Assembly: GCF_030272615.1 (NCBI RefSeq)
Contig: NC_081406.1
Location: 218,930,997-218,994,996, forward strand
DNA: 64,000 nt
Reading direction: 5' to 3'
From: Cryptomeria japonica
Taxonomy: Eukaryota > Streptophyta > Pinopsida > Cupressales > Cupressaceae
Shown piece by piece: positions 25,457 to 36,934 of the stretch. Positions within the stretch are counted from its first letter, which is position 1, and each line of letters starts with the position of its first letter. A program made the translations under genes and the position numbers. The notes below the pieces were generated by a model that saw nothing but the letters and a program-made list of their open reading frames with translations, was not told where the DNA came from and ran no database searches.

Positions 25457-26120
25457 TAACTGGTTTTGGAGTTCCTACGAAACCTATTGGGCCACGCTTG
25501 GAGGAAATCAATGTGTTCATGCAAGGAGCACATTTTTTCTATTATGAGAATGATACTTTTGCACCAAGGGATATTTGGAAGTCAATATCCAAAAATTTCT
25601 ATAGTGTGGAACAACAGTTGGCGAACTCAAAGTATAATTGTTAGCTTTCAGAAGACCAAGAGGTTATGTACACAATCTCCCAATAGAAGAGAGATTTCAA
25701 GAATTACCTCTCCCCCCCATGACTATTCAGGAAGCACTTCCTCAAGTAGAGGACTATTGGCCTCCATGGGATCAAAGAAAAAAATTAAAGCATAGACTCT
25801 AGATGATGTGGTGGTGTCCTTCGTGAAGAACTCTACACTGTAATTGAAAATTCATGAGGGAAACTACAAGATAGTAAAGAGAAATACAATCTTGAAAAGT
25901 GGGAAGAATGGATCTTGGTTTGGGTGGGGCCAAGTCAGGTGGCTCCTCTAGAGGTTGACGAGATAGAAATCATATTAGGATTTGAAAAAGATCACACTCG
26001 TGGAACTTCGTGTGCGAGTGATCAATTGCGGTGTTTGGGTAATGCATTCCAAATAGGTATAGTTGCATTCCAAATGGGTAATGTATTGATTAAAGACTTT
26101 TATCCTGATGGCATGCAACT
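25457..26120 (+). pseudogene. DRM: DRM-type DNA methyltransferase gene fragment (left arm and loop)
   Basis: Three frames linked by indels read in order: TGFGVPTKPIGP; AHFFYYENDTFAPRDIW (motif VI region with Y-E-N); ERFQELPLPPMTIQEALP then YWPPWDQRKKLK; WEEWILVWVGPSQVAPLEVD then EIEIILGFEKDHTRG; LRCLGNAFQ; and in the loop VLIKDFYPDG. This order, with the ENV-type motif before the VWVG..VAPLE...LLGF..HTRG and LGN.FQ motifs, is that of the rearranged catalytic domain of plant DRM enzymes, which methylate cytosines de novo under small-RNA guidance. Stops include TAG near 25642 and TGA near 25856. About 600 bp of coding text without introns suggests either capture of a cDNA or of a large exon. 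It is not a working enzyme: the SAM-binding motif I part is absent here. Confidence 0.85.
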
Positions 26121-26125
26121 GTATT

Positions 26126-26727
26126 TATTTGGAATGCATTACCCAAACACCACAATCAATCACTCGCACACGAAGCTCCACGAGTGTGATCTTTTTCAAA
26201 TCCTAATATGATTTCTATCTCGTCAACCTCTAGAGGAGCCACCTGACTTGGCCCCACCCAAACCAAGATCCATTCTTCCCACTTTTCAAGATTGTATTTC
26301 TCTTTACTATCTTGCAATTTCCCTCGTAAATTTTAATTATAGTGTAGAGTTCTTCACAAAGCACACCACCACATCGTCTAGAGTCTATGCTTTAATTTTT
26401 TTCTTTTATCCCATGGAGGCCAATAGTCCTTTATTTGAGGAAGTGCTTCCTGAATAGTCATGGGTGGGAGAGGTAATTCTTGAAATCCCTCTTCTATTGG
26501 GAGATTGTGTACATAACCTCTTGGTCTTCTAAAAGCTGACAATTATACTTCGAGTCCACCAACTCTTGTTGCACACTATAGAAATTTTTGGATATTGACT
26601 TCCAAATATCCCTCAATGCAAAAGTATCATTCTCATAATAGAAAAAAGGTGCTCCTTGCATGAACACATTGATTTCCTCCAAGCATGGCCCAATAGGTTT
26701 CGCAGGAACTCCAAAACCAGTTAGTCC
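26126..26727 (-). pseudogene. DRM: DRM-type DNA methyltransferase gene fragment (right arm, inverted copy)
   Basis: Mirror copy of the left-arm fragment. The open frame 26682-26494 reads INVFMQGAPFFYYENDTFA, then IWKSISKNFYSVQQELVDSK, and is somewhat closer to the DRM consensus than the left arm (PFFYYEN instead of HFFYYEN; ELVDSKYNC instead of QLANSKYNC and a stop). The two arms have therefore diverged since duplication. It ends at the loop with the complement of GGTGTTTGGGTAATGCATTCC, the LGNAFQ codons. Confidence 0.85.
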
Positions 26728-27632
26728 CTCCGGACATAAATTAGAGACGTCACATCAGACACTGTAGACATTGTTTGTTTGTATTACATACTATCTATCT
26801 ATTTCTCACCCTTAAACACTTTCCTCTACCATTCTCCAATTGCTCTCTTCTAGGCAGTTGATGAGCTTGTTTCCATGTCATTCAAGATAATGCCTGCTTG
26901 CTTTCTTTTAGGAAATTTGCTTGCACATGACTCTTCAACTTGTATGTTCTACTTCCATACAGATATAAATGTTAATTGACGCTTAGATAGTAATTAAATA
27001 AAATAATCATTTGTAATGAAAAGATTTAGTCATTCGATGTTACATATTATCTAATAGAAAGATCCTAGATAATTCTTGGAGAAAGGAAACATCATCGATA
27101 ATCATTTTTTGCAAATAACACTGAATCAAATAAATTAAAAATGTTTCATGTAGTTTTTAAAAGTAGAACTCGTTCAATGCTTTCATGCACCAATGGCAAA
27201 GCCGTCTGACCCACACCATTATGCATAATAGAACAAATCAATATAATAGGCTATTATAAAGAATATATACAAAAATATGAAAGAACATTAAATTACCATT
27301 ACAAACGCATAAACCATTAAATAGTGAAAATAGATATAAATTTGTAAATGTCTCCCTATAAACACCACAACCATAACCAAAACAAAAAAATTTCTTACCC
27401 ACAAAAACTTAGCTGGTGAGTTGCAAGTCTACAACATCTCTCAGATGATCAAACCATTTCTTAATTTTGTTCTTCTAGTTAGTCAATGGATTTAGTTGCA
27501 TGTTCAAGTTTTCTATTTGAAGCCTTCTGTTTCCCTTTATTTGAGACATAATAAAATTCTTGTGAGTAGGAAATTGATTCAGGAGTTACGTGTGAAGAAT
27601 TTGGCAAAGTAAATGATGACAATCAAACTCAA

Positions 27633-27735
27633 ATTTTATCTGTCTTGATTAAAGACTTTTATCCTGATGGCATTAAATTAAAGTTCTTTCTCTATTTTTT
27701 GGTGATCTCTAGAGTAGAGGTTGCTTTGCATTGAC
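27633..27735 (+). pseudogene. DRM: third DRM fragment: continuation into motif I
   Basis: Reads ILSVLIKDFYPDGIK, then a decayed VLSLF-type stretch and VEVALH before a stop. In plant DRM proteins the segment after LGN.FQ runs through LSVL-KD-FP-G to the SAM-binding motif I (VLSLFSGIGG) and EVALH. The 29 bp 27643-27671 are identical to 26086-26114 in the hairpin loop. This piece therefore looks like the original continuation of the captured gene, with the inverted arm placed between the two parts. Confidence 0.75.
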
Positions 27736-27800
27736 TTTTAATACATTTAACTTGTGTTGTATCTGCGGAAATATGTATCCTAGGATGATGCAATGCAACC

Positions 27801-28405
27801 TCTGCTCCACCAATACTAGATAGAAGAGAAAGTACTTTAATTTAAAGCCATCACAATAAAATGCTTTCAAGACATATATTAGGTATAAAAGGAAGCCTAC
27901 CCTATCATTTGAACGGGTTTACCTACAATTCAAGTGATCTCTTAATTATAAAATCAATTCAATTCCAAGTGAACATGCAATCAAGAATTCATCAAGAATT
28001 GAAGGAGAAATCAAGTTAATAAAGATATTTAATAAAGATGTCATCTTTTAAATTAAGAAATGGGTAGGAGATTAAGAATACAAACCTTCCATATTGCACA
28101 CTTCAAGGTATATTAAAATTAGTTTAAAGTGTATTCATTTAGGGACCTTTCATAAAATATTCTCAACTTACATATCATAAAAGGATCTGCTCCACCAATA
28201 CCAAATAGAAGAGAAAGTACTTTAATTTAAAGCCATTGGGATAAAATGCTTTCAAGACATATATAAGGTATAAAAGGAAGCCTACTTTGTCATTTGAAGG
28301 GGTCTACCTACAATTCTAGTGATCTCTTAGTTATAAAATCAATTCAATTCCAAGTGAATAGGCAATCAAGCATTGAAGAAGAATTCAAGTTGGTGTAGGT
28401 GAATT
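27801..28405. repeat. pair of direct repeats of about 220 bp
   Basis: 27801-28022 and 28186-28405 share TCTGCTCCACCAATAC, AAAGTACTTTAATTTAAAGCC and ATCAATTCAATTCCAAGTG in the same order, with moderate divergence. The unit offset is 385 bp. The origin is unknown, and neither copy shows coding features. Confidence 0.75.
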
Positions 28406-28649
28406 TGGAAGACAAAAGGACTCAATGAAGCCATTAAAGACTTTTGAAGGTCTTAGGAGTGAAGAGCCAATCAATTATGATGTCTTAAGGGGGCAGCCTT
28501 AAACAACACACACTAAGCTTTGACTTCTTAGGTGTGTTGTGGGCCCATTCCTTCCCTTGACGTCCCTTCCCGTATGTTTCTGTTAAAAAGACAATCATCG
28601 TTAGCATTTGAATTCAAACAATGTTCTTGCGTTTGACTACATAGAACAA

Positions 28650-29215
28650 AGAAAATGGCATAAGAAACTCTCATCTACCTCGCAGCTATCATAGAATACC
28701 TCCCCGAGGAGATATTTTCATGTCCTTTCCTGCTTTATGTTGTCGATGAAATACATAAGTGTCCTCACAATGCAGTCAATGCAACAAATAGATTTCCATT
28801 TCAATTAGTTTTATTTGCCAACGTACTCTCTACCTATGCCAAAATGGGAGCTTTGGAATAGAGTATGGGCTTCCATCAAAGCAGAAGGTAAGGGCAATTA
28901 ATATCAGATGCTTACGGTTGGAAATGCTCTGTTTGACATGTTTGGAAAATGTGGAAGTATAGACATGAAAGCACATGAACTGTTTAGTGAGATGCATCAA
29001 AGAAACATGATCTAATGGAATGCTATGATTGCAGAATATGCACAAGATGTGTTTGAAATGGATTTAGAAACTTCCAACCAAATGTGATTAGTGAGTATAG
29101 ATGTTGTAGTGCAACTGCCCAGGTACACATGCATGCAAAATATGTAAGCTTAGATAAGGCACATGAACTATTTGACATGATGCCTCAAAGATCACCCAAT
29201 ATCCAATGATGGTTG
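28650..29215 (+). pseudogene. captured PPR-repeat gene fragment (and possible histone-fold piece)
   Basis: Three stretches on the plus strand match consecutive plant PPR repeats: FANVLSTYAKMGALE near 28815-28860; VGNALFDMFGKCGSIDMKA with HELFSEMHQRNMI-WNAMIAEY at 28915-29040; and MHAKYVSLDKAHELFDMMPQ near 29130-29190. Spacing and order follow the P-L-S type (organellar RNA-editing or -processing proteins). Stops (TAG near 28859, TAA near 29013, TGA near 29214) and frameshifts show it is not functional. Just upstream, LIYLAAIIEYLPEE near 28661 resembles the histone H2A helix AAVLEYL but is too short to be sure. The fragment lies in the CACTA and was presumably captured by it. Confidence 0.7.
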
Positions 29216-31480
29216 GGAAAAAGAAAACATCAATTTTTTGATAATCTTAAATATTTCTTTATTCATCACTAAAAATCTATTATGAATATAGTCTCAATAT
29301 TGCAGAAATTTATTCTATTATGAATGCAATATTTAGGGATGTAATCTTTATATTTTTTTTTTAATTAGGAAAAGGTCCTAATAGAATCCCCAACTAATTA
29401 ATCTACAGAAAGATACCACTAAAGAAAGAAATTCAATTCTCACTGCTATGGTCTTGAAGGCTTTTAAGACACTTGAATTCCTATTTTGGCCTGCTTCTCC
29501 TTGACCCTATGTTAAGATAGTAAACTAGTTTGAGAGAATCTATTGGGTGGGAAATTGTGTATGGTTGCAATTATTTTCATGCATGGAAAGTGATTTAAAG
29601 TTTGGACCAATAGAGGATAAGTATTTCTTGAACCTTCAAGGACATGTGTAGAGCACCGCATGGATGTTTCTCCATTATTGAACTCTTTGAATATGTAAGT
29701 AAATTATTTTTGGTTGATGACACAGTCAGTGTGGTATTTGTCTTTTCGATATGTTGTGGATAATACTAATCAAATATGGAATTTTTTTAATGGTATATAC
29801 ACTATGTTTTGGATTGAATTTAGGTAAGCGAAGAGGTAATGGAAGAATAAAAGAGGTACACAAAGGAAGAAGAGTGAAATAGGTGGTTCGGGATGGAGGT
29901 TACAAGTATATATGATAATTCGTATGGATAATTTGTTGTCTATAAAGAGGCAAATAAGCTATCACAACTTCAACATGAATGAATGCCTTATCTACAGAAG
30001 TAAAAGGTACCTCTAATGGTTTCAAAATTTGTCAAAATAGTTATGATATACCAAATAATCAAGTGGAATATCCTTTAGGTAACTAATATTATCTTCAAAC
30101 TATTTATTTTGATTTTCATCATATCCTTCCCATGTGCATTTACCTTGGTTTTAGTCCCATTTTTTCTTTATTTTATTCAAAACAAAATTTATAGATGCCT
30201 CTACTTGTCTCACCACTCATTAATTGTTTGGGATTTTCATTCCATTCACCAAGGTTGGCATCTATTCTAAGACTTTGTGTCATGGCCAAGCTAAATGATT
30301 TGCCTCTAGTTTCTCTCCAATCTAGTCACCAAGTAGCATGTGAAATCTATCTCTTCCTAATTATTATTCTCTCTATCTTGTTAATGACCATTTCATTAAT
30401 GAATCCTTCCTCATAATTTTGGATAAGTGAGACAATGTTAGCTCAAGGAATCTTTTCAATCCTCTTTAAAGATTCTTTCCCAAGTAATAATCTTGCATAT
30501 TGGAAAATAAATTACACTTCTATTTTTCCAAGCTACTCTTCCTTATAATGTTTAGATTTATTCTAAAGTGCTCATTGTGACTCATGTTTACTACTCTTCC
30601 TATTAGTCTCATTCCAATATCTCCTACAAAAATATGGAATGATTACATTTATATTTTATTTGTGTCTCCTAAATATCCACAAAATTTGGAACAATAATAC
30701 AACTTTTTAATAATATTTAATTGTAAAAGAAAGGATTAAAATGGAAGTAAACACTCTAAATAAATTAATCAAGGTTAAAGGGATAAACTAGGATCAATTC
30801 ATGAAGGCAAGATCTGTTATCTCAAAATTAATAGATTCATGCAAGAAAAGAAATATTAAATCTAGAGATAAAATTCTTGAAAAATTTAGCTAGATAAAAG
30901 CGAAAGAATGCTGTCAAGCTCTCATTTTCGCATAGACTGGCAAAGGTTGTAGAGGAGAAATCACTATTGAACTTACCCCTGTCTCATATAACCCTATGCT
31001 GAGACCTCTCTTAGTAGGATTCCATCTAATCATTCATCCATCTTCTTACAGTCTAGTTCTTAGAATAGATTTTATTAACACTCACCTTTTGCCCTTTTTT
31101 CAATTCAAGTTAGTTTAGGACAAAAAGCATCGCGAGATTGAAATATCAGATGATCAAGATCCAACTATTCAAGCATTCGACAATTCAATGTAAGTCCCCT
31201 TGTGATAATAGCAATCACATCAACCAACTATGTTTATCCACACGTCGTGACCTAACATACCAGAACCTTGGAGTTGTCTCAAGTGATCCTTAAGCAAATC
31301 TCCAGCATTTGAGTAACTTAATTTGTTCAAGAGAGGATAAGATACTTTTGGTTATTTTATTCTACATTCACATGTGCATAAAAAACACATCAACACCTCC
31401 CACTTGTCAATGGATAAGCTAAAGTTGCTCTATAATGAATGATTTATAAGGCACACCACTTGATGAGGGTTTTGCAAATG
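29216..31480. other. CACTA interior, no gene recognised
   Basis: AT-rich sequence with only short open frames (for example 30195-30416 plus strand, rich in Leu/Ser, without motifs). No repeats with other parts of the window were noticed. Confidence 0.5.
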
Positions 31481-31496
31481 GGGTGGCAAGTTGAAT

Positions 31497-31592
31497 GGGT
31501 TTGATCTTGGGACAATCTACATGGTTAGACATGCATGATTTAGAGTAGTATTAGTATGGGTGACCTCCTAGGAATCCCTAATGCTTCCCCAC
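31497..31592 (+). ncRNA. 5S rRNA-like segment, probably of a Cassandra/5S-derived retroelement
   Basis: 31523-31590 resembles the 3-prime two thirds of plant 5S rRNA: GTTAGACATGCATG for the A-box, TAGAGTAGTATTAGTATGGG for the middle, and GGGTGACCTCCTAGGAA for the C-box region. The first about 40 nt of 5S are absent or scrambled. An isolated degenerate 5S sequence far from an rDNA array is what Cassandra LTRs or 5S-derived SINEs leave behind. It is not a functional 5S gene; LTR ends were not identified. Confidence 0.6.
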
Positions 31593-31599
31593 CATGAGC

Positions 31600-32292
31600 A
31601 TCACTTTGATGAAATGAGTACTAAGTGATCCATTCTTATGAGGGGTTCATGTAAACTACTCATGAGAACAGGTCAGCTTGACTCTAAAACTATGCAAGTG
31701 AATCTTGATATAAATATCATAGTATGAAATTCTTGTGAAAACACTCATTCTTCTAGCATTGAAAGTTGTGAGAGAGTTATTAAGGGGATTCTCGTGTGTA
31801 TAGATTCAATGTATAAGTTCAAGACAGATTTTGAGGTGATATTTCTTTCCTTTTGGTACATCTATCTTTAAATTGGATGTTCTTTTTCCTTCATGGTAGG
31901 GAGTAAGTAATTTTTATGTGGGTTCCTTTTTTCATTCTTGGATTATTAAGGAAAACATAGTTTGTGAAGAGGAGGTTTTGCTTGTTATCTTATAAAAAAA
32001 TTGGGTATTAGCTATTATAATAAATGATAGACAAAACAATGTCCTCTAAGGCTATTGAAAAGAAATATCTATATGATGGATTCTCTTCCCAATTTATCTT
32101 CAAAGTTATTTAGTAAATATTTGGGAAACCAAAATAGGGTATGTTGATTTGCAAAGGAAGAACTAAATCTCCAAGCTTGTTCCAACAACCATAAAAATTT
32201 GTGATTGGGATGCAAGGGAGATTAGTGGATTTGATGGGTTGGCTTTGGCTAGATTCACCTAAGACAATTGATGATTTATTAGGCATTATTGC
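31600..32292. other. CACTA interior, no gene recognised
   Basis: Non-coding sequence between the 5S-like piece and the tandem duplication. A 73-residue minus-strand frame (32331-32110) crosses the duplication border and shows no family features. Confidence 0.45.
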
Positions 32293-35200
32293 CGTCGATG
32301 CATTGTTAAGGTTATTATGGTTGATTATCAAAGCTAGTGGGATTCAAATATAGAGGCATGTTTAAGATAATTCTTATCATTGGTTGGTTAATAAAAATAT
32401 GTTTTCAAGATTGATGCACAAACATATTAGAAGGGCACTTTTATGATGTATGTGGAATAATCACATTATTAAGCAAAATAATAGGTAATCTATAGGCAAG
32501 AATACTCCATATATAGATATTCTATATGAGGGACATGACTAATTCCACAAACTATAAGATTGATGAGGCTTTTCTCATTAGTGGAATCATATAATAGCTA
32601 GTGTGTATTATTGGCTAGATGCATGAATTTGTAGTTTCCATACAACTAAGAAATGATAATGTTTCTAAGTACAAACCAAGTGGGAACTATGAACCCACTA
32701 ATCTTATTTGTAACCACTCGCCACGACTATATTATGATAACTCTCTTATTGATAATAGAGAGTATCTAATACATTTATTAAGACCCTGGTTATGGTCATG
32801 GTAGACCACACAAAGAATGAATTCCATAGGAGGGTAAGAAGGTGATCCATGAACAAGAGTTTGTTTCATTCAATCCTTAACAAGCATGACAAATAACCAA
32901 AGAGTACTCATACTCAAACTTCTGCACCCATTTTCCAAATTTAGAGATAGGTTAATCTAGGTAGGGAGAGCTTGATCACCATTGAGTGAGGATGCCAAGA
33001 ATATCTTTGATATAGATAAAAAAAATGGGATTAAACCAGGGCTCAAGGACCCATCTACACAATAGCAATCATATGACAAGAGTAACCACTGCCATGAGAT
33101 ATGAAACTTAAAACAATGTGACAAATATATTACTATGTATAACTTGAGAGCATTCAGAATTATACCCTTATTTGATCCAAGGGGTTATATGGAGGGGAAG
33201 AGTGAGAAAGTATGTTTATGTGACTAATTTAGAGATTTTTTTGGAAAATTTTGCCAAAACATCTCAATTTAGAGAAAGTGATTATTGTACTACCTTACTT
33301 TGTTTTGTCTTAGCTTGAAAACAAAAGTCTAGTTTAGATTATTTTCCTATAAAGCAAAATGCTCTAACAATATTGTTATCAAATGCAAATATTTAGAAGC
33401 TATTCCATATGATATTCTTGATAAAACCATTTCTTTTATAGAATCTAGAAAGGTAAATATTTTAAGATTTGACTATGGAGATAGCCACCCAAGATCTAGA
33501 GGTCTAATGGAAAGCACAACAAAATGAGAAGATCAATACATGAATAAACTATATTCCTATCAATGAATGCAAGTTTACAATATGAATGAATGAGATTATA
33601 AATAGAACCCCTTGATTATATAGGTCAAGATGAGACATGTAGGATATCATAAGATTATGAAAGTATCTTAATCTTATGATATGAGACATAAAGTGATAAG
33701 TATCCTATGTATACCTTAAGTAAACTTAAATGATAAGGCATAAAAATGACCTAATGGTGGAAGTAGCTAGGTAATATCCCTATTACACCAACAATTATTG
33801 CTACTTGTTCTTTGATTCATCTCATTGATATGGCTCAAATTGAAATAATTCATTTCATCAATCAGAACAAATATATTCAAAATTTTACTAAGCAATAAAA
33901 CAAGTCTCATGATCCTTACTTTCCTTAAACTGTCCCCTTTGGTTGCTAGCCCTTTATTCACAAGCATTGCTCTCACAAAAAATACAAACTCATTTTTTTG
34001 TAAGTAATCCTTTAATCATCATCATTTTCATGCTCCGAACACACTTACCTTTGCAAGTGCAAGTATCCCAAGCCTCGATCCAAAACTCTAATCTACTATA
34101 TTTGCAACAAGCTTTGCCACATCACTTCAAATTGCTCTTGTAAGAACACAATTGTTAAATTAGTCTACCTGACTAATGCAATATCATGGAGGGGTGTAGT
34201 AGAAGAAGACATATATCTCTCTAAACAATATGACTTTTTTTAATCTGTTCTCAAAGATCAATGATGAAAATAATGAAGATGGGGTTTTTAGTATGATATA
34301 TGAATTAACTGAACTACATACTATAAGAATGAATAGGTCTCAAGAAGATCAAGGAAGTAGAGGATAGAGGATCTCCCTATACTAGTAACACATTTAGAGG
34401 AAGGTAAATGACAATCTTCTTTTAAAACTTTTATAGTGACTCTACAAACTGGTACTAGACCTTTCCTAATTTCTTTCAAATTAGTAAAGTAATGAAGATA
34501 TGACTATTCTTTAGAGAACATCTAAGAACTAGTAGGAAACACCAACACATATATATCCATATAAATTGAGAAACAACAACTCATCTAGGTTTTCATAGTT
34601 ATTTCTTAGTTGTCGTCGATGCATTGTTAAGGTTATTATGGTTGATTATCAAAGCTAGTGGGATTCAAATATAGAGGCATGTTTAAGATAATTCTTATCA
34701 TTGGTTGGTTGATAAAAATATGTTTTCAAGATTGATGCACAAACATATTAGAAGGGCACTTTTATGATGTATGTGAAATAATCATATTATTAAGCAAAAT
34801 AATAGGTAATCTATAGGCAAGAATACTCCATATATAGATATTCTATATGAGGGACATGACTAATTCCACAAACTATAAGATTGACTAGGCTTTTCTAATT
34901 AGTGGAATCATATAATAGCTAGTGTGTATTGTTGGCTAGATGCATGAATTTGTAGTTTCCATACAACTAAGAAATGATAATGTTACTAAGTACAAACCAA
35001 GTGGGAATTATGAACCCACTAATCTTATTTGTAACCACTCGCCACGACTATATTATGATAACTCTCTTATTGATAATAGAGAGTATCTAATACATTTATT
35101 AAGACCATGATTATCATCATGGTAGACCACACAAAGAATGACTTCCATAGGAGGGTAAGAAGGTGATCCATGAACAAGAGTTTGTTCCATTCAATCCTTA

Positions 35201-36934
35201 ACAAGCATGACAAATAACCAAAGAGTACTCATACTCAAACTTCTGCACCCATTTTCCAAATTTAGAGATAGGTTAATCTGGGTAGGGAGAGCTTGATCAC
35301 CATTGAGTGAGGATGCCAAGAATATCTTTGATATAGATAAAAAAAAATGGGATTGAACCAGGGCTCAAGGACCCATCTACACAATAGCAATCATATGACA
35401 AGAGTAACCACTGCCATGAGATATGAAACTTAAAACAATGTGACAAAGATATTACTATGTATAACTTGAGAGCATTCAGAATTATACCCTTATTTGATCC
35501 AAGGGGTTATATGGAGGGGAAGATAGTGAGAAAGTATGTTTATGTGACTAATTTAGAGATTTTTTTGGAAAATTTTGCCAAAACATCTCAATTTAGAGAA
35601 AGTGATTATTGTACTACCTTACTTTGTTTTGTCTTAGCTTGAAAAAAAAAGTCTAGTTTAGATTACTTTCCTATAAAGCAAAATGCTCTAACACTATTGT
35701 TATCAAATGCAAATATTTAGAAGCTATTCCACATGATATTCTTGATAAAACCATTTCTTTTATAGAATCTAGAAAGGTAAATATTTTAAGATTTGACTAT
35801 GGAGATAGCCACCCAAGATCTAGAGGTCTAGTGGAAAGCACAACAAAATGAGAAGATCAATATGACACGAATAAACTATATTCCTATCAATGAATGCAAG
35901 TTTACAATATGAATGAATGAGATTATAAATAGAACCCCTTGATTATATAGGTCAAGATGAGACATGTAGGATATCATAAGATTATGAAAGTATCTTAATC
36001 TTATGATATGAGACATAAAGTGATAAGTATCCTATGTATACCTTAAGTAAACTTAAATGATAAGGCATAAAAATGACCTAATAGTGGAAGTATCTAGGTA
36101 ATATCTCTATTACACCAACAATTATTGCTACTTGTTCTTTGATTCATCTCATTGATATGGCTCAAATTGAAATAATTCATTTCATCAATCAGAACAAATA
36201 TATTCAAAATTTTACTAAGCAATAAAACAAGTCTCATGATCCTTACTTTCCTTAAACTGGCCCCTTTGGTTGCTAGCCCTTTATTCACAAGCATTACTCT
36301 CACAAAAAATACAAACTCATTTTTTTGTAAGTGATCCTTTAATCATCATCATTTTCATGCTCCGAACACACTTACCTTTGCAAGTGCAAGTATCCCAAGC
36401 CTCGATCCAAAACTCTAATCTACTATATTTGCAACAAGCTTTGCCACATCACTTCAAATTGCTCTTGTAAGAACACAATTGTTAAATTAGTCTACATGAC
36501 TAATGCAATATCATGGAGGGGTGTAGTAGAAGAAGACATATATCTCTATAAACAATATGACTTTTTTTAATCTGTTCTCAAAGATCAATGATGAAAATAA
36601 TGAAGATGGGGTTTTTAGTATGATATATGAATTAACTAAACTACATACTATAAGAATGAATAGGTCTCAAGAAGATCAAGGAAGTAGAGGACAAAGGATC
36701 TCCCTATACTAGTAACACATTTAGAGGAAGGTAAATGACAATCTTCTTTTAAAACTTTTATAGTGACTCTACAAGTTGGTACTAGACCTTTCCTAATTTC
36801 TTTCAAATTAGTAAACCAATGAAGATATGACTATTCTTTAGAGAACATCTAAGAACCATTAGGAAACACCAACACATATATATCCATATAAATTGAGAAA
36901 CAACAACTCATCTAGGTTTTCATAGTTATTTCTC
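32293..36934. repeat. tandem duplication of a 2.32-kb segment
   Basis: 32293-34613 and 34614-36934 are nearly identical (offset 2321 bp at the start and about 2327 bp further on, with small indels). Each copy begins with CGTCGATGCATTGTTAAGG and ends with CATAGTTATTTCT. The few differences by eye suggest roughly 98% identity, clearly younger than the arms of the DRM hairpin. Paired small frames (33767-33976 with 36094-36303, 33943-34143 with 36270-36470) are shared only because of the duplication and have no family features. A frame reading YNLRAFRIIPLFDPRGYM occurs in both copies (33130 and 35457) but was not recognised. Confidence 0.93.

Larger units (their letters stand above)
24966..27220. 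repeat. large inverted repeat (hairpin) built from DRM gene sequence
   Basis: The left arm 24966-26055 and right arm 26126-27220 are reverse complements of each other along their whole length, with scattered substitutions and few indels (by eye roughly 93-95% identity). The central 70 bp contains a further short inverted pair (AGTTGCAT/ATGCAACT), leaving a loop of about 35 nt. The outer limits are GATGATGTGGGTC on the left and GACCCACACCATT on the right. The arms contain the DRM-like coding stretches listed separately. A transcript through it would form a stem of about 1.09 kb, a typical substrate for Dicer-like enzymes. Confidence 0.92.
27221..28649. other. CACTA interior with third DRM piece and a pair of direct repeats
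   Basis: Apart from the DRM piece (27633-27735) and the direct repeats listed separately, this stretch is AT-rich non-coding sequence. The part 28430-28600 has a GGGCCCATTCC block but no family features. Confidence 0.45.

Noticed and set aside
28655-28715. Histone H2A fragment as a separate feature
   Set aside because: Only about 14 residues resemble the histone helix and the following text does not continue the match; it is mentioned in the PPR entry only.
31497-31592. Functional 5S rRNA gene
   Set aside because: The first third is missing and the rest has many substitutions; no array or terminator context.
33767-36470. Two conserved pairs of small ORFs as a possible duplicated gene
   Set aside because: The conservation follows from the young tandem duplication of the whole 2.3 kb, non-coding parts included; the frames are short with no family features.
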